Positions 53,764 to 62,398 of a DNA stretch of 64,000 nt are shown here, one piece after another. Source of the stretch: Shimazuella soli (GTDB lineage Bacteria > Bacillota > Bacilli > Thermoactinomycetales > Thermoactinomycetaceae); NCBI RefSeq assembly GCF_022511585.1, contig NZ_JAKWBN010000002.1, positions 620,001 to 684,000 on the forward strand, read 5' to 3'. How positions within the stretch are numbered: the stretch's first letter is position 1; every line of letters begins with the position of its first letter. The notes beneath the pieces were generated by a model, which was given only the letters and a program-made list of their open reading frames with translations, was not told the origin of the DNA and did not search any database. Position numbers and translations under genes: made by a program.

Positions 53764-54738
53764 TTGAGTTTTTTTTCAAAGTTAAAAGAAAGTGTTTCCA
53801 AACGAACAGAATCAGTGACTCAAAAATTTGTTTCTGGATTGAGTAAAACGAGTTCTAATCTCGTTGGTGCGATGGGCAGTATTTTTTCGGCTCGTAGTAA
53901 GATTGATGAAGATTTATATGAAGAATTAGAAGAAGTATTGATTGGCGCAGATGTAGGAGTGCCTACTACGATGCATTTAGTGGAACGGCTCCGAGCAGAA
54001 GTAAAAGCGAGAAAAATCAAAGATCCAAATGAATTACAACCCATTATGACGGAATTGATCGCTGAGCTTTTAGAAGATGGAGATGGTCCTGCTCTGAGAC
54101 TAAATCAAGATGGGATGAGTATCATCTTGTTTGTAGGAGTCAATGGAGTTGGGAAAACGACTACCATTGGAAAACTCGCTCATACCCTCAAAAAAGAGGG
54201 AAAGAAAGTTATCTTAGCAGCAGGAGATACGTTTCGAGCTGGAGCCATTGAACAGTTAGAGACATGGGGAACACGTGCTGGTGTAGATGTAATTAAACAA
54301 CAAGCTGGTTCTGATCCTGCTGCAGTTATCTATGACGCAATCCAGGCTGCTAAAGCTCGAAAAGCAGATGTTTTGCTTTGTGATACTGCTGGTCGATTGC
54401 AAAATAAAGTCAACTTGATGGAAGAGTTAAAAAAGGTATTTCGTGTGGTTCAGCGTGAAGTTCCTGATGCTCCACATGAAGTGTTACTCGTATTAGATGC
54501 GACTACTGGTCAAAATGCGATGCAACAAGCAAAAACGTTTGGTGAAGCAGTAAATGTATCAGGAATTGTTCTTACAAAGCTAGATGGAACTGCTAAAGGT
54601 GGCATTGTTATCGCAATCCGTCACGAACTAGACTTGCCAGTGAAATGGATTGGTTTGGGAGAGAAAGCGGATGATCTGCAACCGTTTGATCGAGAACAAT
54701 TTTTGCATGCGTTGTTTCAAGAGGCAGAAATCTCATAG
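53764..54738 (+). CDS. ftsY: Signal recognition particle receptor FtsY
   Basis: 324 residues from TTG 53764 behind CATGAGGAGGATAACCG. Compact NG form lacking the long acidic A domain of Escherichia coli: N domain from about 15-100, then the GTPase with G1 [33 protein letters not shown] and [10 protein letters not shown]. Receives SRP-nascent chain complexes at the membrane. Operon with smc, followed by a terminator. Confidence 0.97.
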   Translation: MSFFSKLKESVSKRTESVTQKFVSGLSKTSSNLVGAMGSIFSARSKIDEDLYEELEEVLIGADVGVPTTMHLVERLRAEVKARKIKDPNELQPIMTELIAELLEDGDGPALRLNQDGMSIILFVGVNGVGKTTTIGKLAHTLKKEGKKVILAAGDTFRAGAIEQLETWGTRAGVDVIKQQAGSDPAAVIYDAIQAAKARKADVLLCDTAGRLQNKVNLMEELKKVFRVVQREVPDAPHEVLLVLDATTGQNAMQQAKTFGEAVNVSGIVLTKLDGTAKGGIVIAIRHELDLPVKWIGLGEKADDLQPFDREQFLHALFQEAEIS

Positions 54739-54748
54739 CTACAATAGG

Positions 54749-54784
54749 AAAAAGGCGTTCCTTTTATTAAGGACGCCTTTTATG
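54749..54784 (+). terminator. ftsY terminator
   Basis: AAAGGCGTTCCTT pairs with AAGGACGCCTTT (one bulged T), loop TTATT, then TTATG. Its A-rich left flank may also serve the convergent sspH-type gene. Confidence 0.8.
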
Positions 54785-54798
54785 ACGTTTTTTTATCA

Positions 54799-54978
54799 CT
54801 ATTTTTCCTGTAATTCACTGACAGGGACCATCTTCTCATCTTCTTTGTTCCCTACTGTATACACATTAGCAATTTGAGTAACATCGTTAACAGATTGAAT
54901 CCAGACAGGATTACCTTGGAATGTAACGGTTATATTGTCTGGGGAATGTAAAATTTCCTCTGCGCGTTTAACATCCAT
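54799..54978 (-). CDS. sspH: H-type small acid-soluble spore protein
   Basis: 59 residues, ATG at 54976-54978 behind AGAGGGATAG. The start MDVKRAEEILHSPDNITVTF, then PVWIQSVN and a C-terminal VPVSELQEK match the SASP-H family of Bacillales. Such proteins are made in the forespore late in sporulation; their exact function is unknown, DNA protection being attributed mainly to alpha/beta SASPs. A forespore sigma factor promoter was not confidently assigned. The gene is direct evidence for endospore formation. Confidence 0.88.
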   Translation of the reverse strand: MDVKRAEEILHSPDNITVTFQGNPVWIQSVNDVTQIANVYTVGNKEDEKMVPVSELQEK

Positions 54979-54999
54979 CTCTATCCCTCTTTTTGAAAA

Positions 55000-55299
55000 T
55001 TATTGTAGCGATTGCTCAATAATTTCTACTTGTTGTTCCATACTAATTGGTTTATCCATTCTCTCATCGATGGATATATTGGTAACAATACGGTGTGCAC
55101 CATTAGTAATAGCATTCTGATGAATTGCTTTTGCTGTATCCATCAGTTGATTTATATCACCTTCAATGATGGTGGCTGTAGGGGTAATTTGATACTTTAA
55201 TCCTTTTTCTTCAATGAGTCTCACTGCATTGACAACAGATGAACTAAAACTAGGGCTCTGTGTTCCAACCGGGATGAGACTTATCTCCATTAATGCCAT
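55000..55299 (-). CDS. Thiamine-binding-like MTH1187/YkoF family protein
   Basis: 99 residues, ATG at 55297-55299 behind TATAAGGAGGTTTGTAA. The single-domain pattern MEISLIPVGTQSPSFSSSV, ATIIEGDINQLMDTA and HRIVTNISIDERMDKP is that of DUF77/MTH1187 proteins such as YqgV, which form tetramers related to the thiamine-binding YkoF. Ligand not proven. It probably shares a transcript with the SASP gene (21 bp gap), though roles seem unrelated. Confidence 0.9.
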   Translation of the reverse strand: MALMEISLIPVGTQSPSFSSSVVNAVRLIEEKGLKYQITPTATIIEGDINQLMDTAKAIHQNAITNGAHRIVTNISIDERMDKPISMEQQVEIIEQSLQ

Positions 55300-55352
55300 T
55301 TACAAACCTCCTTATAGATATAATTTTCTCTTTTGGAAGTTTTATTCATTAT

Positions 55353-55622
55353 TCAATTAGGATCAAATTTTTTTCTTTTTTCTAGTAGGTTCTGTTTCAC
55401 TTGTTTCCAATCTTCTTTGATGATGGAATAAACAAATGCATTTCGGATATAGCCATTTTCTAAGATTCTCTCATTGCGAAGTAATCCTTCTTTTGTTGCT
55501 CCAAGACGTTCAATTGCTTTCTGCGAAGGTATATTTCTTTCATCTGTTTTGAATTGAACTCGAATAAAATGTAAGACCTCGAAACAATATTGGAGGAGCA
55601 GTAGTAAAACGAAAATAAATTT
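55353..55622 (-). pseudogene. GNAT acetyltransferase, C-terminal remnant
   Basis: On the minus strand a frame reads LLQYCFEVLHFIRVQFKTDE, then NIPSQKAIERLGATKEGLLR and NGYIRNAFVYSIIKEDW to a TGA at 55353-55355. This is the acetyl-CoA-binding C-terminal half of a RimJ/RimL-type GNAT enzyme. An in-frame stop lies directly upstream and the N-terminal half is missing, so the gene is dead. Confidence 0.75.
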
Positions 55623-55717
55623 TTAATTGCAGGATAATCATACAAAGGTTTCAAGAGAACTTCATATAGAAGAGAGAACAAATGAATGAGATTAGTTGAA
55701 AATAATGAATTAAAGAC

Positions 55718-55750
55718 GCCCCTATGGAATAAAGCATTGGGGCATTTTCT
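55718..55750 (+). terminator. Terminator-like hairpin upstream of ylxM
   Basis: GCCCCTATG pairs with CATTGGGGC apart from one mismatch, then ATTTTCTTT. It insulates ylxM-ffh from upstream transcription. Confidence 0.5.
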
Positions 55751-55797
55751 TTGTGAGAATGTTATTTTGGTAGTATTTTCGGATACAAGGAATTTTC

Positions 55798-55826
55798 TTG
55801 ACTCTACATCTGTTTTCTGTTACTAT
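55798..55826 (+). promoter_or_regulatory. Promoter of ylxM-ffh-rpsP operon
   Basis: TTGACT (55798-55803), 17 bp, TACTAT (55821-55826), about 49 bp before ylxM. Confidence 0.7.
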
Positions 55827-55874
55827 TTTCAACTGTAAAGGAAATCACCTTGACACAAACAAGAGGTGATCTTG

Positions 55875-56201
55875 GTGCTAGAGCAAACAACTGAAATAAA
55901 CTTGTTGTATGATTTTTATGGAGCGCTATTGACCAAAAAACAACAACTTATTTTAGAGTGTTATTATTTAGATGATTGGTCTCTTTCGGAGATAGCCAAT
56001 CACCAAGGAACATCGAGACAAGCTGTGTTTGAAGGTATTAAACGTGCCGAACAACATTTGATAGAGTTTGAGAACAAGCTGGGAATGGTTCAAAAGTACC
56101 GCCAGCGAGATCAGTTAGCAAAGAAGATTCTCTCCAAATTATCTGCTGATCCAACCCTTCAAGCGGAGATTTCTCCTCTGATTCAGCAGATGATAGACTA
56201 G
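55875..56201 (+). CDS. ylxM: YlxM/p13-like SRP-associated DNA-binding protein
   Basis: GTG 55875 follows AAGAGGTGATCTTG; 108 residues. The sigma-70 region 4-like HTH is clear: LTKKQQLILECYYLDDWSLS and EIANHQGTSRQAVFEGIKRA. YlxM precedes ffh in most Gram-positive bacteria and its streptococcal form modulates SRP GTPase activity. Only 15 bp separate it from ffh. Alternative starts at 55866 and 55872 would put the ribosome site inside the gene. Confidence 0.93.
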   Translation: MLEQTTEINLLYDFYGALLTKKQQLILECYYLDDWSLSEIANHQGTSRQAVFEGIKRAEQHLIEFENKLGMVQKYRQRDQLAKKILSKLSADPTLQAEISPLIQQMID

Positions 56202-56216
56202 CGAAGAGGTGAGAAG

Positions 56217-57560
56217 ATGGCTTTTGAAGGATTATCAAGCCGTTTGCAGAGCGTCATGCAAAAGCTTCGCGGAAAAGGAAAAGTGAGCGAAGCCGATGTA
56301 AAAGAGGCCACACGGGAGATTCGTCTTGCACTTCTTGAAGCAGATGTAAACTTTAAAGTTGTAAAAACGTTTATTGATCGAGTGAAAGAACGTGCGATCG
56401 GCCAAGAAGTATTGAAAAGCCTCACCCCAGGTCAACAAGTGGTAAAAGTAGTGAATGAAGAGTTAACAGCTCTGATGGGTGGACAAGAGAGTAAACTTAC
56501 TGTTGCGAGTAGTCCTCCAACTGTTATTATGATGGTGGGATTGCAAGGAGCAGGGAAAACCACCTCATCTGGCAAGCTAGCAAGGCTGCTAGCGAAACAA
56601 AACAAAAAACCACTGTTGGTAGCAGCAGATATTTACCGCCCTGCTGCAATTCGGCAGTTAGAAGTATTAGGTGAACAGCTAGGTGTTCCTGTTTTTTCCC
56701 TCGGCGATAAAGAAAGTCCAGTGAATATCGCTAAAAAAGGGATTGAAAAAGCAAAAAGCGAACAGTTCGATACCGTTATTATTGATACAGCTGGTCGACT
56801 GCATGTAGACGAACAGATGATGGATGAGCTGAGAAATGTTCGGCAAATAGCAAATCCTGATGAGGTATTGCTTGTAATTGATGCGATGACTGGTCAAGAT
56901 GCAGTCAATGTGGCGGAGAGTTTTCACCGTGAGATGGAATTGACTGGTGTCATCCTCACCAAGTTAGATGGTGATACACGAGGTGGGGCTGCATTATCAG
57001 TAAAAGCTGTAACCAACTGTCCCATCAAGTTTGTGGGGATGGGCGAGAAAGCGGATGCTTTGGAGCCTTTCCATCCAGATCGCATGGCTTCCCGTATACT
57101 CGGGATGGGTGATGTGCTTTCCTTGATTGAGAAGGCACAAGAAGCTGTTGACATGGAAAAAGCCAAAGAGCTGGAAAAGAAAATGCGCAGCCAGAAGTTG
57201 ACGTTAAATGATTTCTTGTATCAACTTCAGCAAGTACGCAAAATGGGGCCATTGGAAGATATGCTGGCGATGATCCCAGGAGCGAACGCTAAGGCCTTGA
57301 AAAATGTCACAGTAGATGAGAAAAAAATGGATCGGATCGAGGCGATTATTCGCTCTATGACGGTCTATGAAAAGGATCACCCCGAAATATTAAACGCAAG
57401 TCGCAGAAGAAGAATCGCAATGGGTAGTGGTACTTCTGTTCAAGAAGTAAACCAATTGCTCAAGCAGTTCCAAGAAATGAAGAAAAGTATGAAACAGATG
57501 GCTTCGATGATGAAAAATACAAAGAAGCGAAAAGGATTTAAATTTCCTTTTATGGGATAG
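56217..57560 (+). CDS. ffh: Signal recognition particle protein Ffh
   Basis: 447 residues, full length. N domain, then the GTPase with G1 GLQGAGKTTSSGKLA, DIYRPAAIRQL, DTAGRLHVD, TKLDGDTRGGA, and the Met-rich M domain from about residue 330 (KMRSQKLTLNDFLYQL; MKKSMKQMASMMKN) that binds scRNA and signal sequences. ATG 56217 behind GAAGAGGTGAGAAG. Cotranscribed with ylxM and rpsP. Confidence 0.98.
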   Translation: MAFEGLSSRLQSVMQKLRGKGKVSEADVKEATREIRLALLEADVNFKVVKTFIDRVKERAIGQEVLKSLTPGQQVVKVVNEELTALMGGQESKLTVASSPPTVIMMVGLQGAGKTTSSGKLARLLAKQNKKPLLVAADIYRPAAIRQLEVLGEQLGVPVFSLGDKESPVNIAKKGIEKAKSEQFDTVIIDTAGRLHVDEQMMDELRNVRQIANPDEVLLVIDAMTGQDAVNVAESFHREMELTGVILTKLDGDTRGGAALSVKAVTNCPIKFVGMGEKADALEPFHPDRMASRILGMGDVLSLIEKAQEAVDMEKAKELEKKMRSQKLTLNDFLYQLQQVRKMGPLEDMLAMIPGANAKALKNVTVDEKKMDRIEAIIRSMTVYEKDHPEILNASRRRRIAMGSGTSVQEVNQLLKQFQEMKKSMKQMASMMKNTKKRKGFKFPFMG

Positions 57561-57598
57561 AAGTCCCCTGTGTATTCTAGAGTGGAGGTGAAAGAAAA

Positions 57599-57856
57599 AT
57601 GGCAGTGAAAATTCGTCTAAAACGGATGGGTGCAAAAAAAGCTCCTTTCTATCGTGTAGTTGTAGCGGATGCTCGTGCTCCTCGTGATGGTCGCTTTATC
57701 GAAGAGATTGGTTATTTCAATCCTTTGACTGAACCAGAAACAGTGAACATCAACGAAGAAAAAGCTTTGAAATGGCTTCAAACAGGTGCACAACCTTCTG
57801 ATACAGTAAAAGCTTTGCTTCGTAAAGAAGGTATCCTAGAAAAACTACAAAAATAA
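57599..57856 (+). CDS. rpsP: 30S ribosomal protein S16
   Basis: 85 residues, ATG 57599 behind GTGGAGGTGAAAGAAAA. Start [20 protein letters not shown] and [18 protein letters not shown] are diagnostic of bS16, length slightly short of 90 as in many Bacillota. Needed for 30S assembly. In Bacillus it is followed by ylqC (khpA) and ylqD, but here rimM begins almost directly after. Confidence 0.97.
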   Translation: MAVKIRLKRMGAKKAPFYRVVVADARAPRDGRFIEEIGYFNPLTEPETVNINEEKALKWLQTGAQPSDTVKALLRKEGILEKLQK

Positions 57857-57870
57857 GGTTGGACGTAAAA

Positions 57871-58383
57871 ATGGAATTTCTTCGTGTAGGTCAATTTGTC
57901 AATACACACGGGATTCGCGGTGAAGTAAAAATTAGGCTGAATACGGACTTCCCTGAGCAACGGTTTGCAGTTGGTAAACAAGTTTGGCTTCAGCATCCAA
58001 AGCTTGCTAATAAGCAGGCATTAACGATTGCAGGGGTTCGTAAGCATAAATCTGCCCTTCTGATTCGTTTTCAAGAATGGACAAATATCAATCAGGCTGA
58101 GCCTTTTAAAGGAGCAGGTTTGTTTGTTCCAGAAGAAGAAGTAGTGTCAGATGAGGAAGATGGTTTTTTCTTTCATCAAATAATTGGCTGTCAAGTGGTT
58201 ACCACTGAGGGAGAACAAATTGGGAGAGTAAAGGAAATATTGACCCTTCCAGCGAATGACGTGTGGGTAGTATCCAGAGAAGGAAAAGGAGATTTACTTC
58301 TTCCGTATATCGAGGATGTTATCAAAGAGGTGGATGTTAAAGAGCGAGTGGTCACAATGAAGTGGATGGAAGGACTGGAGTAA
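57871..58383 (+). CDS. rimM: Ribosome maturation factor RimM
   Basis: 170 residues from ATG 57871 (TTG 57859 would give 174 but abuts AAGG). N-terminal RimM barrel with VGQFVNTHGIRGEVKIR and C-terminal PRC-type barrel (about 95-170) with ANDVWVV, LLLPYIEDVIKEVD and the family ending. Binds S19 and helps 30S head maturation. Tail touches trmD with no gap. Starts 14 bp after rpsP, leaving no room for khpA. Confidence 0.94.
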   Translation: MEFLRVGQFVNTHGIRGEVKIRLNTDFPEQRFAVGKQVWLQHPKLANKQALTIAGVRKHKSALLIRFQEWTNINQAEPFKGAGLFVPEEEVVSDEEDGFFFHQIIGCQVVTTEGEQIGRVKEILTLPANDVWVVSREGKGDLLLPYIEDVIKEVDVKERVVTMKWMEGLE

Positions 58384-59130
58384 ATGGCGATGATTCGCTT
58401 TGATGTATTAACCTTATTTCCGGAGATGTTTCATGGATTCCTTTCTCATAGCATCATGGGTAGAGCGAAGGAAAGAGGGTTAGTTGAGGCTAATCTTATT
58501 AATTTTCGTCAGTTTTCCGACTCCAAACATCATACTGTCGATGATACTCCTTATGGAGGCGGAGGTGGGATGGTTCTAAGAGCCCAACCTATCTTTGATG
58601 CAGTTGATCATCTGCTGGAAAACGTAGCAGAAAGACCACCTATCATTATGATGACACCTCAAGGAGAACCCTTTTCTCAAGAAAAAGCAGAGGAGCTGTC
58701 ACAGTTTCCTCATCTGATTCTGCTCTGTGGACACTATGAAGGTTTTGACGAGCGAATTCGTGAGCACTTGGTAACCCATGAAATATCGATGGGAGACTAT
58801 GTGTTAACAGGCGGTGAATTACCAGCCATGATTATTATGGATAGTGTTAGTCGCTTGCTTCCAGAAGTTTTGGGGAATCCCAACTCTCATGTGGATGATT
58901 CATTTTCTATGGGATTGCTAGAGTATCCACACTACACCAAACCCGCAGATTATCGAGGGATGAAGGTACCAGATATTTTATTATCCGGTCATCATGCTAA
59001 GATAGATAAGTGGCGTAGGGAACAAGCATTACTTCGTACATGGAAACGCCGGCCGGATCTGTTAAAATCTTCGATTTTGACCGAGGAAGACCGTAAATTT
59101 TTGCGTCAATTAAAAGCAGACCAAGTTTAA
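58384..59130 (+). CDS. trmD: tRNA (guanine37-N1)-methyltransferase
   Basis: 248 residues. The knotted SPOUT fold motifs are present: [37 protein letters not shown] and [15 protein letters not shown], plus the C-terminal helical DNA/tRNA-binding tail. Methylates G37 in tRNAs reading CUN, CCN, CGG, preventing +1 frameshifts. Starts immediately after the rimM stop. Confidence 0.97.
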   Translation: MAMIRFDVLTLFPEMFHGFLSHSIMGRAKERGLVEANLINFRQFSDSKHHTVDDTPYGGGGGMVLRAQPIFDAVDHLLENVAERPPIIMMTPQGEPFSQEKAEELSQFPHLILLCGHYEGFDERIREHLVTHEISMGDYVLTGGELPAMIIMDSVSRLLPEVLGNPNSHVDDSFSMGLLEYPHYTKPADYRGMKVPDILLSGHHAKIDKWRREQALLRTWKRRPDLLKSSILTEEDRKFLRQLKADQV

Positions 59131-59131
59131 A

Positions 59132-59183
59132 TTGTCTTCATGAAAGACATGTGATAAAATATTTCCGTTTCCGTGATTCGGAA
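59132..59183 (+). promoter_or_regulatory. Internal promoter and short leader hairpin of rplS
   Basis: TTGTCT (59132-59137), 17 bp, TAAAAT (59155-59160). A small stem TTCCG (59163-59167)/CGGAA (59179-59183) follows in the leader, a location where L19 leader RNAs are known in Bacillales; the match to that family was not tested. Confidence 0.5.
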
Positions 59184-59216
59184 TTTTGAATAGGACAGAA
59201 GGGAGGTCATCCGATC

Positions 59217-59570
59217 ATGCAAGAACTTATCAGAAGCCTTACAGAAGATCAATTGAAAAAAGATATCCCACTATTTCGCGCTGGGGACACACTTCGTGTT
59301 CATGTGAAAGTAAAAGAGGGTCAACGTGAACGGATTCAGCTTTTTGAAGGAGTTGTAATTCAACGCCGTGGTGGTGGAATTTCTGCAACTTTTACAGTTC
59401 GTAAGATTTCTTACGGTGTAGGTGTAGAGCGTACTTTCCCACTTCATTCTCCACGTTTGGACAAAATTGAAGTAATCCGACGTGGTAAAGTTCGTCGTGC
59501 GAAACTGTTCTATCTCCGTAAACTTCGTGGAAAAGCTGCTCGCATCAAAGAGAGAATTACACATAAATAG
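59217..59570 (+). CDS. rplS: 50S ribosomal protein L19
   Basis: 117 residues, ATG 59217 behind AGAAGGGAGGTCATCCGATC. Conserved [40 protein letters not shown] and [14 protein letters not shown] are those of bL19, located at the 30S-50S interface. It has its own promoter inside the trmD-rplS gap and a terminator behind. Confidence 0.97.
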   Translation: MQELIRSLTEDQLKKDIPLFRAGDTLRVHVKVKEGQRERIQLFEGVVIQRRGGGISATFTVRKISYGVGVERTFPLHSPRLDKIEVIRRGKVRRAKLFYLRKLRGKAARIKERITHK

Positions 59571-59585
59571 AATGCACGATTCGCG

Positions 59586-59615
59586 AAAAAGGGCTTGAGA
59601 TAATCAAGTCCTTTT
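59586..59615 (+). terminator. rplS terminator
   Basis: AAAGGGCTTGA, loop GATAA, TCAAGTCCTTT with one G-T pair, then TTG. Confidence 0.75.
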
Positions 59616-59644
59616 GCCATATTTACATAGGGGGCGTCTGGTGA

Positions 59645-60220
59645 TTGAGTGAATTTATGTCTCGCTCTGAGCGGCAAAGAAAAGAACGTCTAGAACGAAG
59701 AAAACAAAAACGCTATAAACGTTCATCTAATGCATTTGATTGGGTGAAGGCGGTTGTGATTGCTTTAGTTGTCGCTGTTATCATTCGTGGATTTTTTCTT
59801 GAACCAACATATGTGCAGGGCCCTTCCATGTTAAACACCATGAGAACTGGAGATAAGATTATCATCAATAAACTTGTCTATTGGTTTACATCCCCCGCTC
59901 GTGGTGAAATAATCGTATTTCATTCAAAAGAAGATAGAGATTTGATCAAACGGGTAATTGGTTTACCCGGCGATACCATTCAAGTGAAAAACAATCATGT
60001 ATACATCAACGGCAAAATATTGTCAGAACCTTATTTGACTTATTCAACACAAACCTCCACTATCCCACTTATAAAAATCCCTTCCAATCATCTATTTGTT
60101 ATGGGAGATAATCGTGAAAATAGTACTGATAGCCGTGAGTTAGGACCTATTCCGATCGATCAAATTATCGGTAGGGCAGAGTTTATCTATTGGCCAATTT
60201 CAGAGTGGAAGTTATTGTGA
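59645..60220 (+). CDS. lepB: Signal peptidase I
   Basis: 191 residues from TTG 59645 (AGGGGGCG upstream). Basic cytoplasmic head (about 1-35), one transmembrane anchor (VKAVVIALVVAVIIRGFFL), then the S26 domain with Ser61 in VQGPSM, Lys102 in LIKRVIGLPGD, GDNRENSTDSR and a C-terminal RAEFIYWP. Single-spanning Gram-positive type (SipS-like). Cleaves Sec and Tat signal peptides outside. Frequently sits between rplS and rbgA in Bacillales. Confidence 0.96.
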   Translation: MSEFMSRSERQRKERLERRKQKRYKRSSNAFDWVKAVVIALVVAVIIRGFFLEPTYVQGPSMLNTMRTGDKIIINKLVYWFTSPARGEIIVFHSKEDRDLIKRVIGLPGDTIQVKNNHVYINGKILSEPYLTYSTQTSTIPLIKIPSNHLFVMGDNRENSTDSRELGPIPIDQIIGRAEFIYWPISEWKLL

Positions 60221-60245
60221 TCTTAATGAACTAGAGGTGTTCAAC

Positions 60246-61124
60246 ATGTCGATTCATTGGTTTCCTGGGCATATGGCAAAGGCAAGAAGACAAATAGAGG
60301 AAAAATTAAAACAAGTAGATATCGTGATCGAACTATTAGATGCCAGACTCCCACTGGCCAGTCGTAATCCTATGATTGATGAAATAACCGGTCATAAAGC
60401 CCGTCTTGTTTTATTTACAAAAGGGGATATGGCAGATGAGGCAATAACCAATGAATGGGTGTCCTATTTCACCAGTATGGGGATTTCTGTTTTACCAATC
60501 GATGCAAAAACAGGAAAAGGAGTGCAAAAGATCGCTACTACCTGTGAACGTGTATTGGAACCGCTTTTTATTTCGAGGAAGAAAAAAGGTATCGTTTCGA
60601 AAAGAATGCGAGCAATGGTTTTAGGGATACCCAATGTAGGAAAGTCATCCTTAATCAATCGTTTGGCAGGAAGACATGCTACACAAACAGGAGACCGACC
60701 TGGAGTAACAAAAGCACAACAATGGATACGAGTGGGAAAACAACTAGAATTGTTAGATACACCCGGCATTTTATGGCCCAAATTTGAGGACCCAAATGTG
60801 GGTATGCGATTAGCTATGAGTGGTGCAATTAAAGAAGAAATTTTACCAACAGAAGAAGTAGCATTACATACTTTAAAATATTTAAGTTCACGTTATCCAA
60901 TACTGTTAGAAGAACGCTATAACATAGAAATATTAGAGCACACTCCAGTAGAGTTATTAGATGAAATAGGCAAGAAAAGAGGATGCTTGATGCGTGGAGG
61001 CCAAATCGATTGGGACAAAGCAGCAGATATCGTTATGGGCGATTTGCGGTCTGGCAGACTGGGTCGAATCTCTTTGGAAATTCCAAGTGATTATGAGGAG
61101 GACATTCATGAAGAGAACGATTGA
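60246..61124 (+). CDS. rbgA: Ribosome biogenesis GTPase RbgA (YlqF)
   Basis: ATG 60246 follows CTAGAGGTGTTCAAC; 292 residues beginning SIHWFPGHMAKARRQI. Circularly permuted GTPase order: G4 FTKGD first, then G1 GIPNVGKSSLINRL, G2/G3 GVTKAQQW and DTPGILWP, then a C-terminal RNA-binding ANTAR-like helix bundle. Needed for late 50S assembly (L16 step). Overlaps rnhB by 17 bases. Confidence 0.97.
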   Translation: MSIHWFPGHMAKARRQIEEKLKQVDIVIELLDARLPLASRNPMIDEITGHKARLVLFTKGDMADEAITNEWVSYFTSMGISVLPIDAKTGKGVQKIATTCERVLEPLFISRKKKGIVSKRMRAMVLGIPNVGKSSLINRLAGRHATQTGDRPGVTKAQQWIRVGKQLELLDTPGILWPKFEDPNVGMRLAMSGAIKEEILPTEEVALHTLKYLSSRYPILLEERYNIEILEHTPVELLDEIGKKRGCLMRGGQIDWDKAADIVMGDLRSGRLGRISLEIPSDYEEDIHEEND

Positions 61125-61884
61125 GGCTTGGCGTGAATGGCTTTCGACCAATGAAGTCACAGATGAAATATTGGCTGAGCTTCTGACCGATACACGGCAA
61201 GGGGTGAGGCAACTAGGCAAACGGTATCAAATGCAGCAGGAAAAAGAAAAGGCTGAACAAGAAAGATTAAATCGAATGTGGAAATATGAAAAACAGTTTT
61301 GGCAAAATGGTCAAGTTTTGATTGCTGGGGTTGACGAAGCTGGCCGTGGTCCATTGGCAGGTCCTGTTGTCGCTGCGGCTGTTATATTGCCACAAGATTT
61401 TGATGTAACAGGATTAAATGATTCAAAACAAGTAACTGCGACTGATCGCGATATTTTGCGAAAACGGATTGAACAAACAGCTATTGGAGTCGGAGTGGGC
61501 ATTGTAGATGTCGCGTTTATTGATCAATATAATATTCTTCAGGCAACTTACCAAGCGATGAGAATAGCAATTTCTCAATTGCCAGAAAAACCAGATCAGC
61601 TTCTACTCGATGCAGTTAAACTACCGAAAGTTCCTATTCCCCAGCAGAGTCTCATCAAAGGAGATAGTTTAAGTCATTCTATCGCTGCTGCTTCCATTAT
61701 TGCTAAAACAACAAGAGATAAATGGATGATGGATATACATAAGCATTACCCGCAGTATGGATTTGATCAACATATGGGCTACGGTGTCCCAGCTCACCTA
61801 GAAATGTTAAAAAAATATGGTCCATCCCCGATCCATCGACGTAGCTTTTCTCCTGTACGTGCAGTGCTTGGGGAATCTTCGTAA
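61108..61884 (+). CDS. rnhB: Ribonuclease HII
   Basis: ATG 61108 follows GAGGAGGACATTC, giving 258 residues. An N-terminal RNA:DNA-contact extension (about 1-70, helical) precedes the catalytic core: VLIAGVDEAGRGPLAGPVV with the DE pair, DSKQVTATDR, and a later Asp in LLLDAV. Removes ribonucleotides from DNA and RNA primers. Overlaps the start of yraN by one base. Confidence 0.97.
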   Translation: MKRTIEAWREWLSTNEVTDEILAELLTDTRQGVRQLGKRYQMQQEKEKAEQERLNRMWKYEKQFWQNGQVLIAGVDEAGRGPLAGPVVAAAVILPQDFDVTGLNDSKQVTATDRDILRKRIEQTAIGVGVGIVDVAFIDQYNILQATYQAMRIAISQLPEKPDQLLLDAVKLPKVPIPQQSLIKGDSLSHSIAAASIIAKTTRDKWMMDIHKHYPQYGFDQHMGYGVPAHLEMLKKYGPSPIHRRSFSPVRAVLGESS

Positions 61885-62243
61885 TGGATAAAAGAAAAGA
61901 AGTTGGACGAAGAGGAGAAGATATTGCTGCACAATATCTAGTTTCCAAAGGATGGGGACTAATAGCACGAAATTGGTCTACCAACTTAGGGGAGTTAGAT
62001 ATTGTTGCTCATGATGGATTACAGCTTATTATTGTAGAAGTTCGTACCACAACATCCAACCAGTATGGACTTGGTTTTCAATCTGTCCAGCATCGCAAAC
62101 AACAACAAGTCCGAAAGCTGGCTCTCCAATTTATTAGTCAGAGGCGCTTGGGACATCTACCAATACGTTTTGATGTAGTATCGATACTATTGTCCAAAAA
62201 TTGGGAGTTTGTCGATTTAAATCACTTAGAAGGTGCTTTTTAG
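61884..62243 (+). CDS. YraN family (UPF0102) nuclease-like protein
   Basis: 119 residues. The restriction-endonuclease-like core is visible: GRRGEDIAAQYLVSKGWGLIAR, NLGELDIVAHDG, IVEVRTTTSNQYG, with the metal-binding Asp and Glu-x-Arg residues in place. Role unclear, commonly linked to recombination or repair. Conserved after rnhB. Its ATG shares a base with the rnhB stop. Confidence 0.92.
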   Translation: MDKRKEVGRRGEDIAAQYLVSKGWGLIARNWSTNLGELDIVAHDGLQLIIVEVRTTTSNQYGLGFQSVQHRKQQQVRKLALQFISQRRLGHLPIRFDVVSILLSKNWEFVDLNHLEGAF

Positions 62244-62398
62244 AAAAATGAATACTAATATTTATAAATGCTCTAAAAAATAGATAAAGGATTCATACTA
62301 GCAGGAAATATGCTAGTTTTTCCTTTTTTGAAGTGATAATATATTTCTGTCAAAGTATATTAGTAAGTATAATCTAATCAGGCAGGAGTAGGGGCGTA

